NCBI GenBank assembly: GCA_017792445.1
Contig: CP051232.1
Coordinates: 1,674,001-1,738,000 of the forward strand
Direction: 5' to 3'
Source: Maritimibacter sp.
GTDB taxonomy: Bacteria; Pseudomonadota; Alphaproteobacteria; Rhodobacterales; Rhodobacteraceae
DNA: 64,000 bases
Position numbers and translations under genes: made by a program. Below are positions 44,634-53,170 of the stretch, piece after piece. Under the pieces are notes generated by a model. The model had not been told where the DNA came from and searched no databases. It saw only the letters and a list, made by a program, of their open reading frames with translations. Each line of letters opens with the position of its first letter. The stretch's first letter is position 1.

Positions 44634-45497
44634 CTATCCTCCGGCGTAGGATTGGATCAGCGACCCCGCGAGACGGTACCAACCGTCGATCGCGACGAAG
44701 AAGATGACCTTGAAAGGAAGCGAAATCATGACCGGCGACAGCATCATCATGCCGGCGCCCATCAGGATCGCCGAAACGATCAGGTCGATGGCGAGAAAGG
44801 GAACGAAAATCAGGAAACCGATGGTGAAGGCCCGCTGAAGTTCCGAGATCATGAAGGCGGGAACCAGCACCGACCAAGCGATCTGGGTGCGGTCTTCGGG
44901 CAGCGTTTCGACACCGTCCTCGGTCACGCCCTCGACGGTCTCGTCGGGTATGGCGGCGTCAGCCTGCGCGGCGAAGCCCTGAAACAGGGCAAGATCCTTG
45001 TCGCGGGTGTTGCTGGCCATGAAGGCGTGGAACGGCTCGGCGATGCGTTCGACGGCCTGCTCTTCGGTGATTGCACCGTCGATCAGCGGAGCAAGGCCGT
45101 TGTCCCAGCTGTCCTGAAACACCGGCTGCATCACGTAGAACGTCAGGAACAGCGCCAGCGAGGTGATCACCATGTTCGGCGGCGACTGGTTCAGGCCCAG
45201 CGCCATACGCATGATCGACAGGACGACGACGAAGCGCGTGAACGAGGTCATCACGATCAGCAGACCCGGCGCGATGGACAGCAGGGTCAGCAGGCCGAAG
45301 ACCTGGATCAGGCGGCCCGACAGTTCGCCGCTGCCTTCGCTTTCGGGGTCGAGCACCTCTGACAGCCCGCCGATCAGCTCGCCCAGCCCCGACTGTTGGG
45401 CCCATGCCGTCGCGGCGCCCGCCACGAGGATGAGACCCGCCAGCAGGGCGGCAAGGGCGAACCGGCCCGGACCGCGCAGAAGGGTGCCCGTGGGCAT
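44634..45497 (-). CDS. fliP: Flagellar type III export gate protein FliP
   Basis: A 287-residue membrane protein with a cleavable signal peptide (LAALLAGLILVAGAATAWAQ). Core segments LTLLSIAPGLLIVMTSFTRF, RMALGLNQSPPNMVITSLAL and FIVPFLAIDLIVSAILMGAG-like FLIFVPFLAIDLIVSAILMG match FliP. It forms the export-gate pore with FliQ and FliR, encoded elsewhere in this window. No fliO gene precedes it. The start overlaps the fliN stop (TGATG). Confidence 0.95.
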   Translation of the reverse strand: MPTGTLLRGPGRFALAALLAGLILVAGAATAWAQQSGLGELIGGLSEVLDPESEGSGELSGRLIQVFGLLTLLSIAPGLLIVMTSFTRFVVVLSIMRMALGLNQSPPNMVITSLALFLTFYVMQPVFQDSWDNGLAPLIDGAITEEQAVERIAEPFHAFMASNTRDKDLALFQGFAAQADAAIPDETVEGVTEDGVETLPEDRTQIAWSVLVPAFMISELQRAFTIGFLIFVPFLAIDLIVSAILMGAGMMMLSPVMISLPFKVIFFVAIDGWYRLAGSLIQSYAGG

Positions 45498-45829
45498 CAG
45501 TGCGCGCCCATCACGTAATCCTTGACGATCTCGGTCAGGGTGATGCCCAGACCGTCCTCGCCGACCTTCACCAGATCGCCGCGCGCCACGAGGCGGTCGT
45601 TGATCATCACGTCCAGCGGCTGACCGATGCGGCGGTCCAGTTCGACCACGGACCCGCGCGACAGCGACAGAAGCTGCGACACCGGCATCCGGGCCTCGCC
45701 CAGCACCACCTGAACCGACAGCGACACGTTCAGCATGGCGTTGACGCCCTGCCCGTCCGTCTTCACGTCGGCTTTCTTGATCTCCTCTGCGGCGATGTCC
45801 TTGAGGAGGCTGTTGGAATCGTCCGTCAT
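45497..45829 (-). CDS. fliN: Flagellar motor switch protein FliN
   Basis: A 110-residue C-ring protein. NVSLSVQVVLGEARMPVSQL, LSLSRGSVVELDRRIGQPLD and VARGDLVKVGEDGLGITLTE form the SpoA/FliN fold. The start MTDDSNSLLKDI at 45829 overlaps the fliH stop (ATGA), which rules out the longer in-frame extension. It builds the base of the switch with FliM and FliG and helps localise the FliH-FliI export ATPase. Confidence 0.93.
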   Translation of the reverse strand: MTDDSNSLLKDIAAEEIKKADVKTDGQGVNAMLNVSLSVQVVLGEARMPVSQLLSLSRGSVVELDRRIGQPLDVMINDRLVARGDLVKVGEDGLGITLTEIVKDYVMGAH

Positions 45830-46479
45830 GTCACATTTCCCGGCTGTCTGTTGAACGAGAGAGAGGGGGCCCTGAACAGCGAAAGGATGTCCCCGCAAAG
45901 TGCGTCGAAGTCATAGGCAGAGCGGCCGTTTTGCCAGTTGGCGGTGACGGCGCAAGCCAGCAGGTCTGGGTCTTCGGTCACCTTGAGTTCGGTGCCCTCG
46001 CCCTCGGGCCGGGCCAGCGACCGGGCAAGCGCGCCGAAGCCTTCCGGCACCTTCACATCCAGCCACGGGCTGCCCAGCGCGCGCCGCGCGATGTGGCGCA
46101 GTTCCGTGGCCAGTTGGTCCCGGCCGTATTCCCCGACCATTTCGGGGAATAGTTTTTCGCAAAAGTCCCGCATGAAAGCGAGCATCTCAAGCTCGAGTTC
46201 GTCGCAATAGGTCTGCTGCCCAGCCAGAAGTTCGTCGATCCGGGGCAGCAACATTTCCAGCGTCGTCGCCTGCTGCTGCGCGATGCTTTCCCGCATCGCG
46301 GTCTCGCCTGCGGTGTGCCCCTCGGCATAGGCTTCCGCCCGCGCGGCCTCGACCGCCTCGGCAATGGCCGCGTCCATCTCGGCCCGCGAGAAGCTGACAG
46401 CCTTCACCTGCGTGCGCGCCGCCTCGACGCGGTCTTCCACGTCGAAATCCGGAGGGGTGAGGATGCTTTTGCTCGCCAT
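45826..46479 (-). CDS. fliH: Flagellar assembly protein FliH (export ATPase regulator)
   Basis: A 217-residue, Ala- and Glu-rich, largely coiled-coil protein (AEAVEAARAEAYAEGHTAGE). Its C-terminal domain (from about 110) resembles FliH/HrpE: AFMRDFCEKLFPEMVGEYGR. It should bind FliI, encoded at 60190, and link it to FliN. It lies between fliF and fliN, in the usual order except that fliG has moved to the end. Overall similarity to FliH is low, as for this family in general. Confidence 0.82.
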   Translation of the reverse strand: MASKSILTPPDFDVEDRVEAARTQVKAVSFSRAEMDAAIAEAVEAARAEAYAEGHTAGETAMRESIAQQQATTLEMLLPRIDELLAGQQTYCDELELEMLAFMRDFCEKLFPEMVGEYGRDQLATELRHIARRALGSPWLDVKVPEGFGALARSLARPEGEGTELKVTEDPDLLACAVTANWQNGRSAYDFDALCGDILSLFRAPSLSFNRQPGNVT

Positions 46480-46482
46480 CGA

Positions 46483-48129
46483 TCAGCCCTTCTGATTGAT
46501 CCAGCTGCGGATGATGCGCAGCGAGCTTTCCGGTTCGACCTCGATCAGCTTGTTCAGGTCGTCGATATGGCGGCGCATGACGTTGCCCGAAACCGAAGCG
46601 AGCGAGACGAATTCTTCTTCCTCGTCGTCGATCCGCAGCGATTCCGGCAGCGGCTTGGGCTTGGCCTCTTCGCCCTGGGTCGCGGGTTTGTCGCCCTCGA
46701 CCTGCTCGGTCCCGACGGCGTCGGCGGGAACGAGGGCCGTCGATGCGTCCTCTGCGCCTTCAACCGTGGCGTTGAACGACCGCACCAGCGGGCGGACCCC
46801 GAAGAACAGTGTCAGCGCGACGACCAGCACCGCGGCAAGCGCGCGGACGATGGCGCCGAAGTTCATCGCGACGACATCAAGGAAACCGCTGCGCTCGCGT
46901 GTCGACACGGTCGGATCGCCCGCGACAAAGCGCAGGTTCTCGACCGTTACGGTGTCGCCGCGCGTGTCGCTGATGCCAGCCGCCGACCGCACCAGCGCCG
47001 TCAGCCGTTCCAGATCCTCGGGGGTGCGGGGCGTGTAGACGCCGTTCTCGTCCCACGTACCGTTCACCACGACCGCAACCGACAGCCGCGTGATCGCACC
47101 GGGTTCGCGGATCAACTCGGACCGGGTGTTTCCAATTTCGAAAACTGATTCGTCCCGGCTAGAGGTATTGTTCTCGGACCGGCCATTGCCGCCACCGCCG
47201 TTGTCGATGCCCGGCAGGTTGTTGGCGACGTCGACGGTGCTGCTCGAATCGTCTGCGCTTTCCGATTGCTCGGTGACCGAAACGATGGATCGCGGCACCT
47301 GCTGGTCCGGGTCGAAGCTTTCCTGCACCACCACCTCGCGCGAGGTGTCGAGATCGGCGGTCACCCGCACCCGGACGTTGCCGGTGCCAACATGGGCGGC
47401 AAGGATGCTTTCGACGTTCTGGCGCAGCCGTTCCTCGATCTCGGCGCGGGCCGAGTTCAGACCGTTGCCCTCGGACAGGTCCTCTTCGCTGAGGATCGCC
47501 TGACCGGCGCCGTCGAGGATGGTGACCCGATCCGCCGACAGGCGCGGCACGGCGGCGGCGACAAGGCTGCGGATCGCCAGAGCCTGGCTGCGTTCCATCG
47601 GCGCGCTGCGGCGCGAGTGGATGACGACCGAGGCCGACGGTTCCGGCCGTTCCTGCGAAAACGTCTCGCGGTCCGGCAAAACAAGGTGGACGCGGGCGCT
47701 TTCGACGTTGTCGATGGTCTCGATCGACCGGGCCAGCTCGCCTTCCAGCGCGCGCAGCCGGTTGATCTGCTGCAGGAAGCTGTTCATGCCCAAACCCGAG
47801 CTTTGGTCGAACAGCTCCCATCCGGCGTTGCCCTCTGCGGGCAGTCCAGCCTCGGCCAGCGCCATGCGGGCGCGGGCGATTTCGTCTTCGGGCAGGCTAA
47901 GCATGGTGCCATCCGCCGAGATGCGCGGCGCGAACCCGGCCTGTTCAAGCTCGGTCATCATGCGCGACGCGTCAGAGGCGGGGATGTCCATCGCAAGGGG
48001 CCGGTACTTCGGCGAGATCGCGACCGACAGTCCGATGACAAGCGCAAGGGTCAGGCCGACCGCCGTAGCGCCCATCAGGATCAGACGCCGGCGACCCAGC
48101 CCCTTAAGGTTCTCGATGAGATCGTTCAC
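46483..48129 (-). CDS. fliF: Flagellar MS-ring protein FliF
   Basis: A 548-residue inner-membrane ring protein. The first membrane helix is about residues 17-38 (LILMGATAVGLTLALVIGLS). The periplasmic YscJ-type domains include LALAEAGLPAEGNAGWELFD and NRLRALEGELARSIETIDNV. The second helix (about 435-455, ALAAVLVVALTLFFGVRPLV) leads to the cytoplasmic tail that binds FliG. The first codon is GTG at 48129. It is the first gene of the operon, opposite fliL, with which it shares the 172-nt control region. Confidence 0.95.
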   Translation of the reverse strand: MNDLIENLKGLGRRRLILMGATAVGLTLALVIGLSVAISPKYRPLAMDIPASDASRMMTELEQAGFAPRISADGTMLSLPEDEIARARMALAEAGLPAEGNAGWELFDQSSGLGMNSFLQQINRLRALEGELARSIETIDNVESARVHLVLPDRETFSQERPEPSASVVIHSRRSAPMERSQALAIRSLVAAAVPRLSADRVTILDGAGQAILSEEDLSEGNGLNSARAEIEERLRQNVESILAAHVGTGNVRVRVTADLDTSREVVVQESFDPDQQVPRSIVSVTEQSESADDSSSTVDVANNLPGIDNGGGGNGRSENNTSSRDESVFEIGNTRSELIREPGAITRLSVAVVVNGTWDENGVYTPRTPEDLERLTALVRSAAGISDTRGDTVTVENLRFVAGDPTVSTRERSGFLDVVAMNFGAIVRALAAVLVVALTLFFGVRPLVRSFNATVEGAEDASTALVPADAVGTEQVEGDKPATQGEEAKPKPLPESLRIDDEEEEFVSLASVSGNVMRRHIDDLNKLIEVEPESSLRIIRSWINQKG

Positions 48130-48160
48130 TTGCTTGCTGTCTTGCCGGTGATGGACATTT

Positions 48161-48280
48161 TTGCGAATTCTGGAAAACCGTAGATGCTCGACGCGCGGCG
48201 CACAAGAAAATTTTTCGCAAATTTCGGATGACTGTGTTCTTCCCTTTCGAAAGAAGGTCGGCTAGCATGAATGCGAAAAA
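48161..48280. promoter_or_regulatory. Divergent fliF/fliL control region with three TTGCGAA-type boxes
   Basis: TTGCGAATT at 48161-48169, TTTTTCGCAA (TTGCGAAAAA on the minus strand) at 48211-48220, and ATGCGAAAAA at 48271-48280. All lie in an AT-rich 172-nt gap between fliF and fliL. Spacings are about 50 and 60 nt. Standard promoter elements are not obvious. Confidence 0.5.
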
Positions 48281-48301
48281 TTGAAGTCAGAGGATCCTTT
48301 C

Positions 48302-48814
48302 ATGGCTGAAGAGGCTCCGGCCCCCAAGAAAAGCGGCCCGAAGTTCAAATTGCTTCTGATTCTGGTGCTGGTGTCGTTCCTGGGCGGCGCTGGCGCGGGC
48401 GTGCTTGCGTGGACGAACATGAGCGTCGACGCGGCTTCTGACGATCACGATGCGAAAAATGATGATCACGAAGTTGCAGAAACGCACCACGTTCAGGTCG
48501 ACGTGGGCCGCATCACGCTGGTCCTGCAAACCGGCGAAGCGACCGACACGCGGCATCTTCTGGTGAATCCAGTCGTCGTGCTTGAGCTTGAAGAGGAAGA
48601 CGCAGGCTCGCACGGCGCACCGCTCGATACCTCGGACACCCGCGCGATCCTGCGCGACGCCTTCATCGAATACCTGTCGCAGCTTTCGGTGCGCGACGTT
48701 ACGGGCAGCGCGGGCATGAGCCTTGTGCGCCATGAACTGAAACGCCGCGCGGTCGCCCATCTTGGCGATCATTCCGTCTCTGAAGTGCTGTTTCAGGACT
48801 TCGTGGTCCAGTAA
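48302..48814 (+). CDS. fliL: Flagellar basal-body-associated protein FliL
   Basis: A 170-residue protein with one N-terminal membrane helix (about 15-38, LLLILVLVSFLGGAGAGVLA) and a periplasmic domain of FliL type (VGRITLVLQTGEATDTRHLL, ALIDTSDTRAIL-like DTSDTRAILRDAFIEYLSQL). The linker is His- and Asp-rich (DDHDAKNDDHEVAETHH). FliL rings support the stator. ATG 48302 follows AGAGGA by 8 nt. fliM follows after 15 nt. Confidence 0.92.
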   Translation: MAEEAPAPKKSGPKFKLLLILVLVSFLGGAGAGVLAWTNMSVDAASDDHDAKNDDHEVAETHHVQVDVGRITLVLQTGEATDTRHLLVNPVVVLELEEEDAGSHGAPLDTSDTRAILRDAFIEYLSQLSVRDVTGSAGMSLVRHELKRRAVAHLGDHSVSEVLFQDFVVQ

Positions 48815-48829
48815 TCCAAGGACGCCGAC

Positions 48830-49828
48830 ATGGAAGCTACCGCAACCCAATCCTCTGACGCCCGCGGCATGACCCGCTCGGTCGAGGAAGAACTGATCTC
48901 GCAGGCGTCCGCCGGCATCACGCAACTGCCGATGCTGGACATCATCTTTTCGCGCATGGCCGTGTCGCTGGTGTCGACCTTCAAGACCAAGGCCGCGTTC
49001 CTGTGCGACATCGGCTTCAAGTCGGTGGAATACCAGTCGTGGGAAGACACCGTCGCGCAGGTCGACAAGTTCGGCATCTGCGCCGCGGTCGAAGCGCGGT
49101 CGTGGGGCGGCACCATGGCCGTGGTGCTGGATAGTGAACTGATCTTCTCGGCGCTTGAAACTCAGCTTGGGGGCCGCCCCCGGCCCGGCACCGCGCCAAA
49201 GCGCGCCGTGTCGGTGATCGAACGCCAGATCTCGCGCGACCTGATCGACCTGATCCTCGACGAACTGTCCGACAACGTGTCCCGCCTGACCGAAGCGACC
49301 TTTATCGTCGATTCGATGGAGGTGCCGCAGCAGATGCCGGCGCTTCAGGGCGGCAAGACGCCCTGCGCCGTCGCGCGGATGTCGGTGACCATCGGCGATT
49401 GCGTCGGCACCTTCATGATCGTCATCCCGATGGCCACGCTGGAGCCCGCGCAGGACAAGCTGTCGAAGATGTTCCTTGGCGAGAAACTGGGCGGCGACCT
49501 GTCGTGGCGCGACCATATCCTGAGCAATATCAACGGCTCGTCCGTGAAGGTGACGGCGCGGGTGCATCAGCTTGAGGTGCCGCTGCTGGACATCCTGTCC
49601 TGGCAGCCGGGAACGACCATCGACCTTGGCATCTCGGACGACAAGGAAATCTCGCTGATGTGCGAGGGCATCCCGGTGTTCTTCGGCTATGCCGGCCAAC
49701 GCAAGGGGGGCCGCTTCGGCTTCCGCGTCGAGCGCGAGATGAATGCCGAGGATCTTGAGGACGAGGCCGCCGAGGACGCGGCCGAGACCAAGCCCGAAGA
49801 CGACCAAACGCAGGAGGCAGCGGAATGA
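48830..49828 (+). CDS. fliM: Flagellar motor switch protein FliM
   Basis: A 332-residue C-ring protein. The middle CheC-like domain (about 60-240) and C-terminal SpoA domain (VKVTARVHQLEVPLLDILSW, LGISDDKEISLMCEGIPVFF) match FliM. The N-terminus is short and lacks a clear CheY-binding LSQDEID motif; the nearest is SVEEELISQASAG. The tail is very acidic. Its stop overlaps the next start (ATGA). Confidence 0.88.
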   Translation: MEATATQSSDARGMTRSVEEELISQASAGITQLPMLDIIFSRMAVSLVSTFKTKAAFLCDIGFKSVEYQSWEDTVAQVDKFGICAAVEARSWGGTMAVVLDSELIFSALETQLGGRPRPGTAPKRAVSVIERQISRDLIDLILDELSDNVSRLTEATFIVDSMEVPQQMPALQGGKTPCAVARMSVTIGDCVGTFMIVIPMATLEPAQDKLSKMFLGEKLGGDLSWRDHILSNINGSSVKVTARVHQLEVPLLDILSWQPGTTIDLGISDDKEISLMCEGIPVFFGYAGQRKGGRFGFRVEREMNAEDLEDEAAEDAAETKPEDDQTQEAAE

Positions 49829-50175
49829 TCGCAGAGATCCTGAACGCAGTCGACGTGATCGACGCCGGTATCGTGGTGCTGCTGATCGCAGTCGGCGTCT
49901 ACATCGTGCGCCTGAACCGCAAGATCGACCGGCTGCGCGCCGCGCTGGTCGAAGCCGGGCCGATGTTCGAGACCTACGAAAACGCCATCCGCGCCCATCG
50001 CGACAGCATGTCCGCCTTCAACGAGAAGCTCGAGGCCAAACGCGCCGATCCGGTCGTTGAATTCCGGCCCCAGCCGAAGGCCGAACCGAAACCCGAACCC
50101 GCGCCAGAGCCGGACCCGGTCGAAGAAGACCTGTCGGCGATGTTCTACCGCAAGTTCGGGAAGGAGGCCGTCTGA
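49825..50175 (+). CDS. Single-pass membrane protein in the fliL-fliM-motE operon, unknown function
   Basis: A 116-residue protein. One membrane helix (about 15-34, AGIVVLLIAVGVYIVRLNRK) is followed by a short coiled coil (KIDRLRAALVEAGPMFETYE) and a Pro/Glu-rich segment (PKAEPKPEPAPEPDPVEEDL), ending with a small conserved-looking motif SAMFYRKFGKEAV. It overlaps fliM by 4 nt and the MotE-type gene by 1 nt. The tight coupling suggests a role in the stator or switch. No family name is recalled with confidence. Confidence 0.75.
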   Translation: MIAEILNAVDVIDAGIVVLLIAVGVYIVRLNRKIDRLRAALVEAGPMFETYENAIRAHRDSMSAFNEKLEAKRADPVVEFRPQPKAEPKPEPAPEPDPVEEDLSAMFYRKFGKEAV

Positions 50176-50813
50176 TGGCCCGGATCATGACGGTCGCCGT
50201 TCTGGGCCTTGCCGGGCTGGCCGCCTTCAAGGGCGCTTCGGTGGTCGGGCCGATAGCCTCGATCCTCGCCGCCCCTGCGTTCGCAGCGTCCGAGGCCACC
50301 GACCCCTGCGAAGAGGATGCCGAGGGCTGCATGGCGGAAACACCCGCCGCCGCCCCGGAAGAGACGCAGGATGAAACCCCCGACGTGCTGCCCGAACTGC
50401 TGGTCGCCCTGCAGGCCGAGCGCGAAGAGCTTGAGAACTGGCGCGAGAAGCTGGAGCAGAAAGAGGCCGAGATCCTCTTTGCCCAAAGCGCGCTGGACGC
50501 GAAGCATGCCGAGCTTGCCGCGCTGAAGGCGGAACTGGAACACCTGCTGGAACGCGCCGACCGCGAGAACACCTCGGACGTCAGCCGTCTGGTCGAGATC
50601 TACAAGGCGATGAAACCGACGCAGGCGGCGGCAATCATGAACGAGGCCGATATCGAGGTCTCGGTTCTGGTGCTCGCCGCGATGCAACCGCGCAACTCGG
50701 GACCGATCCTGGCGCTGATGCAACCCGTCCGCGCCCGGGCGATCTCGAAAATCATTCTGGAACGTTCGCGACTGCCGGGCGACCAGAACCTCGTGAACAT
50801 AAGGCTCGATTAG
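50175..50813 (+). CDS. motE: MotE-type flagellar protein (MgtE N-domain-like)
   Basis: A 212-residue exported protein. A signal peptide or anchor (about 1-38) is followed by an acidic stretch and a long coiled coil (about 75-135, LQAEREELENWREKLEQKEA). The C-terminal MgtE-N-like domain is VEIYKAMKPTQAAAIMNEAD and MQPRNSGPILALMQPVRARA. In Sinorhizobium MotE is a periplasmic chaperone for MotC and is needed for motility. A terminator follows, so this ends the fliL operon. Confidence 0.8.
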   Translation: MARIMTVAVLGLAGLAAFKGASVVGPIASILAAPAFAASEATDPCEEDAEGCMAETPAAAPEETQDETPDVLPELLVALQAEREELENWREKLEQKEAEILFAQSALDAKHAELAALKAELEHLLERADRENTSDVSRLVEIYKAMKPTQAAAIMNEADIEVSVLVLAAMQPRNSGPILALMQPVRARAISKIILERSRLPGDQNLVNIRLD

Positions 50814-50836
50814 CGAGTCGCGCACCGAGGGACAGG

Positions 50837-50870
50837 AAAAGCCGGGCCATCCAAGATGGTCCGGCTTTTT
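50837..50870 (+). terminator. Terminator of the fliL-motE operon
   Basis: AAAAGCCGGGCCATC (50837-50851) pairs with GATGGTCCGGCTTTTT (50855-50870) with one G-T pair and a CAA loop, followed by more T. It isolates the flagellar operon from the DUF4173-two-component operon. Confidence 0.92.
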
Positions 50871-50999
50871 CGTTCAAGGCTTGTAGCAACGGGCATCTTC
50901 GGATGACGCCCTGTCTCTGCACAACTTCTGCACAACCCATGCGCCCCGTCTGCGCGGTGTTTTCCGATGCTGCGGCGGAAGCTTGCACAGGAGATGGGA

Positions 51000-52496
51000 A
51001 TGAGCAGGGAACTGGTGATCCGTGGGGTTCCGCGGGGTCTGGCACTTGATGCGTGGTGGTTCGGCAACGAGGTTTCATCCGACGGCCCGGTCTTGCCGAA
51101 TGGCGGCACCTTGACGACGCCCGGCGCGCGCAGGCGCTTGATCGTACTTTTAGCGCTGGTGGTCCTGGCGGACGTGCTGTTCTGGCGGCATGCGCCCGGT
51201 GTCTCGCTTGCCTTGTTCGCCTTCACCGTGTTCGCCGCAGTCGCGATAGGCCGCCCGGTCCGCGACGTGTGGCGGCCCGCGGTTCTTGTCGCGCTGGCGG
51301 CACTTCCCGTCATCGACTACGCCCAACCGCTGTCGGTCGTTTTCTTGTTCGCGGGGCTGGTCGCGGCGGTCGCGTGGCTTCATCCCGCGACGACGACCGG
51401 CGTGGCGTCGATCGGGGCCCGGATGGTCACGCTGTCCCTATCGCTGCCGGTCAGGGGCCTTCGCGACCTTGTCCAATGCTGGCGAAGCGACGGCCTGGCC
51501 TTGCGGCGCGGGCTGCCGCTGCGCGACGTCTGGCTGGCGTGGGGGTTCCCTTTGGGCGGTACGCTTGTGCTGCTCACGCTGCTGACCGACGCAAACCCGG
51601 TGCTGGAAGACTGGCTTGTGCAGGCCCTCGATCTGCAGGTGGACTGGCTGGAGGGCACCGAGACCGTCCTGTTCTGGTGCGGCACCGCGTTGATCGTGTG
51701 GCCGTTCATCGCGCCGCCCTCGGGGGACCCCGCAAAGCTGCGCCTGCCGGCAATGTCGCGGCGGCCGGGGCTTGGCCTTAACCCGGCCTCTGTTCTGCGC
51801 GCGCTTGTTCTGTTCAACGGGCTGCTGGCCGTGCAAACGGTCATGGACGCGGCCCTGCTTTGGGGCGGCGCCGCGATGCCCGACGGGATGAGCTATGCCG
51901 AATACGCCCATCGCGGCGCCTATCCGCTGGTGATCACCGCGCTTCTGGCGGGCGCCTTCGCACTGGCCGCGCGCCCGTTTCTGGACGAAAACCGCTGGCT
52001 GCGCCCGCTGATGATGCTTTGGCTTCTGCAGAACGTGGCCCTGTGCGTGTCCAGCGCGCTGCGTCTCGAACTGTATGTAACGGCGTACGGCCTTACCTAC
52101 CTTCGGATTTACGTGATGATCTGGATCGGGCTTGTCGCGGTCGGGCTGTGCCTGACGGCATGGCAGATCTGGTGGCGTCGGCCGAATGGCTGGCTGCTGG
52201 TGCGCTGCGTGGCGCTTGCGGTCGGCGTGCTGTACGCGTCCGCCTTCGTGAACTTCGCCGCCATCATCGCGCACCAGAACCTGCGCAACGACCGTCCGGT
52301 GGACTGGGACTATATCGCCGCGCTGCCCGACACCGCGAGCGCCGAGATCGCCGCCGCGCGTCTCGATGGCGTGCCGGGAATGGACTACGTCGCCGCGCCC
52401 TACCCGGTCACCGAAGGCTGGCGGGATTGGGGCTTTCGCCGCTGGCGGGTTGCCCGCAATATGGCCCGGATGATCCAGAACGACCCGGCGCAATGA
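51000..52496 (+). CDS. Polytopic membrane protein, DUF4173/DUF4153 type
   Basis: A 498-residue protein with about ten or more membrane helices (for example RLIVLLALVVLADVLFW, LVVFLFAGLVAAVAW-like VVFLFAGLVAAVAWL, VALAVGVLYASAFVNFAAII). The helical domain in the second half (NGLLAVQTVMDAALLWGGAA, YAEYAHRGAYPLVITALLAG, LRPLMMLWLLQNVALCVSSA) is the DUF4173-type core. ATG 51000 follows AGGAG by about 6 nt; an upstream frame start at 50967 is weaker. It overlaps the response regulator gene (ATGA), so the three are translationally coupled. Function is unknown; it may be a sensor accessory or the target of the pair. Confidence 0.78.
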   Translation: MSRELVIRGVPRGLALDAWWFGNEVSSDGPVLPNGGTLTTPGARRRLIVLLALVVLADVLFWRHAPGVSLALFAFTVFAAVAIGRPVRDVWRPAVLVALAALPVIDYAQPLSVVFLFAGLVAAVAWLHPATTTGVASIGARMVTLSLSLPVRGLRDLVQCWRSDGLALRRGLPLRDVWLAWGFPLGGTLVLLTLLTDANPVLEDWLVQALDLQVDWLEGTETVLFWCGTALIVWPFIAPPSGDPAKLRLPAMSRRPGLGLNPASVLRALVLFNGLLAVQTVMDAALLWGGAAMPDGMSYAEYAHRGAYPLVITALLAGAFALAARPFLDENRWLRPLMMLWLLQNVALCVSSALRLELYVTAYGLTYLRIYVMIWIGLVAVGLCLTAWQIWWRRPNGWLLVRCVALAVGVLYASAFVNFAAIIAHQNLRNDRPVDWDYIAALPDTASAEIAAARLDGVPGMDYVAAPYPVTEGWRDWGFRRWRVARNMARMIQNDPAQ

Positions 52497-53170
52497 AGAT
52501 ACTGGTAGTCGATGACGATCCGCGTCTGCGCGAGATCGTGAGTATTTCGCTGGAACGCGGCGGCTATGGCGTTGTCGCCGCTGCGGACGGGCAATCCGCC
52601 CTGACGCATGCCGCGCGCGAGCAGCCCGCGCTGGTGGTGCTGGACGTCGGTCTTCCCGACATGGACGGGTTCGAGGTCTGCCGCGCCATCCGCACCCGCT
52701 CGGACGTGCCGATCCTGTTCCTCACCGCGCTGGACGACGAGGTTGACCGCATCCTTGGGCTGGAACTGGGCGCGGACGACTATGTTACCAAGCCCTTCAG
52801 CCCTCGGGAACTGCTGGCCCGGATCCGCGCCATCCTGAAGCGGACGGCGGGCCCTTCCCGCAACCGGGTTCTGCGGCATCGCGACATCGCACTCGATCCC
52901 GCGGCGCACCACTGTTCGGTCGGGCAGGTCGAGGTTCGGCTGACCGGGATGGAGCTGTCGATCCTTGAAGCCCTGATGCGCGCGCCAGAGACGGTTCACA
53001 CCCGCCCAAGACTGGTCGAAGGCGTCTGGGGCGCCGGAACGCAGGTGTCGGACCGCACGCTGGACAGCCATATCCGCAACATCCGGCAGAAGCTGGTCGA
53101 TGCGGGCTGCGACGACGCCATCGAAACGGTGCATGGCGTCGGCGTCCGCATGGGCCGCGCGCGGGCATGA
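52493..53170 (+). CDS. Two-component response regulator, OmpR/PhoB family
   Basis: A 225-residue regulator with an intact receiver: KILVVDDDPRLREIV (acidic pocket), ALVVLDVGLPDMDGFEV (phospho-accepting Asp), FLTALDD (Thr), and YVTKPFSPREL (Lys). The winged-helix domain (about 125-222) includes LDSHIRNIRQKLVDAG. The start and stop overlap both neighbours by ATGA. It should be phosphorylated by the kinase encoded next. Targets are unknown; no clear link to motility beyond position. Confidence 0.9.
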   Translation: MKILVVDDDPRLREIVSISLERGGYGVVAAADGQSALTHAAREQPALVVLDVGLPDMDGFEVCRAIRTRSDVPILFLTALDDEVDRILGLELGADDYVTKPFSPRELLARIRAILKRTAGPSRNRVLRHRDIALDPAAHHCSVGQVEVRLTGMELSILEALMRAPETVHTRPRLVEGVWGAGTQVSDRTLDSHIRNIRQKLVDAGCDDAIETVHGVGVRMGRARA

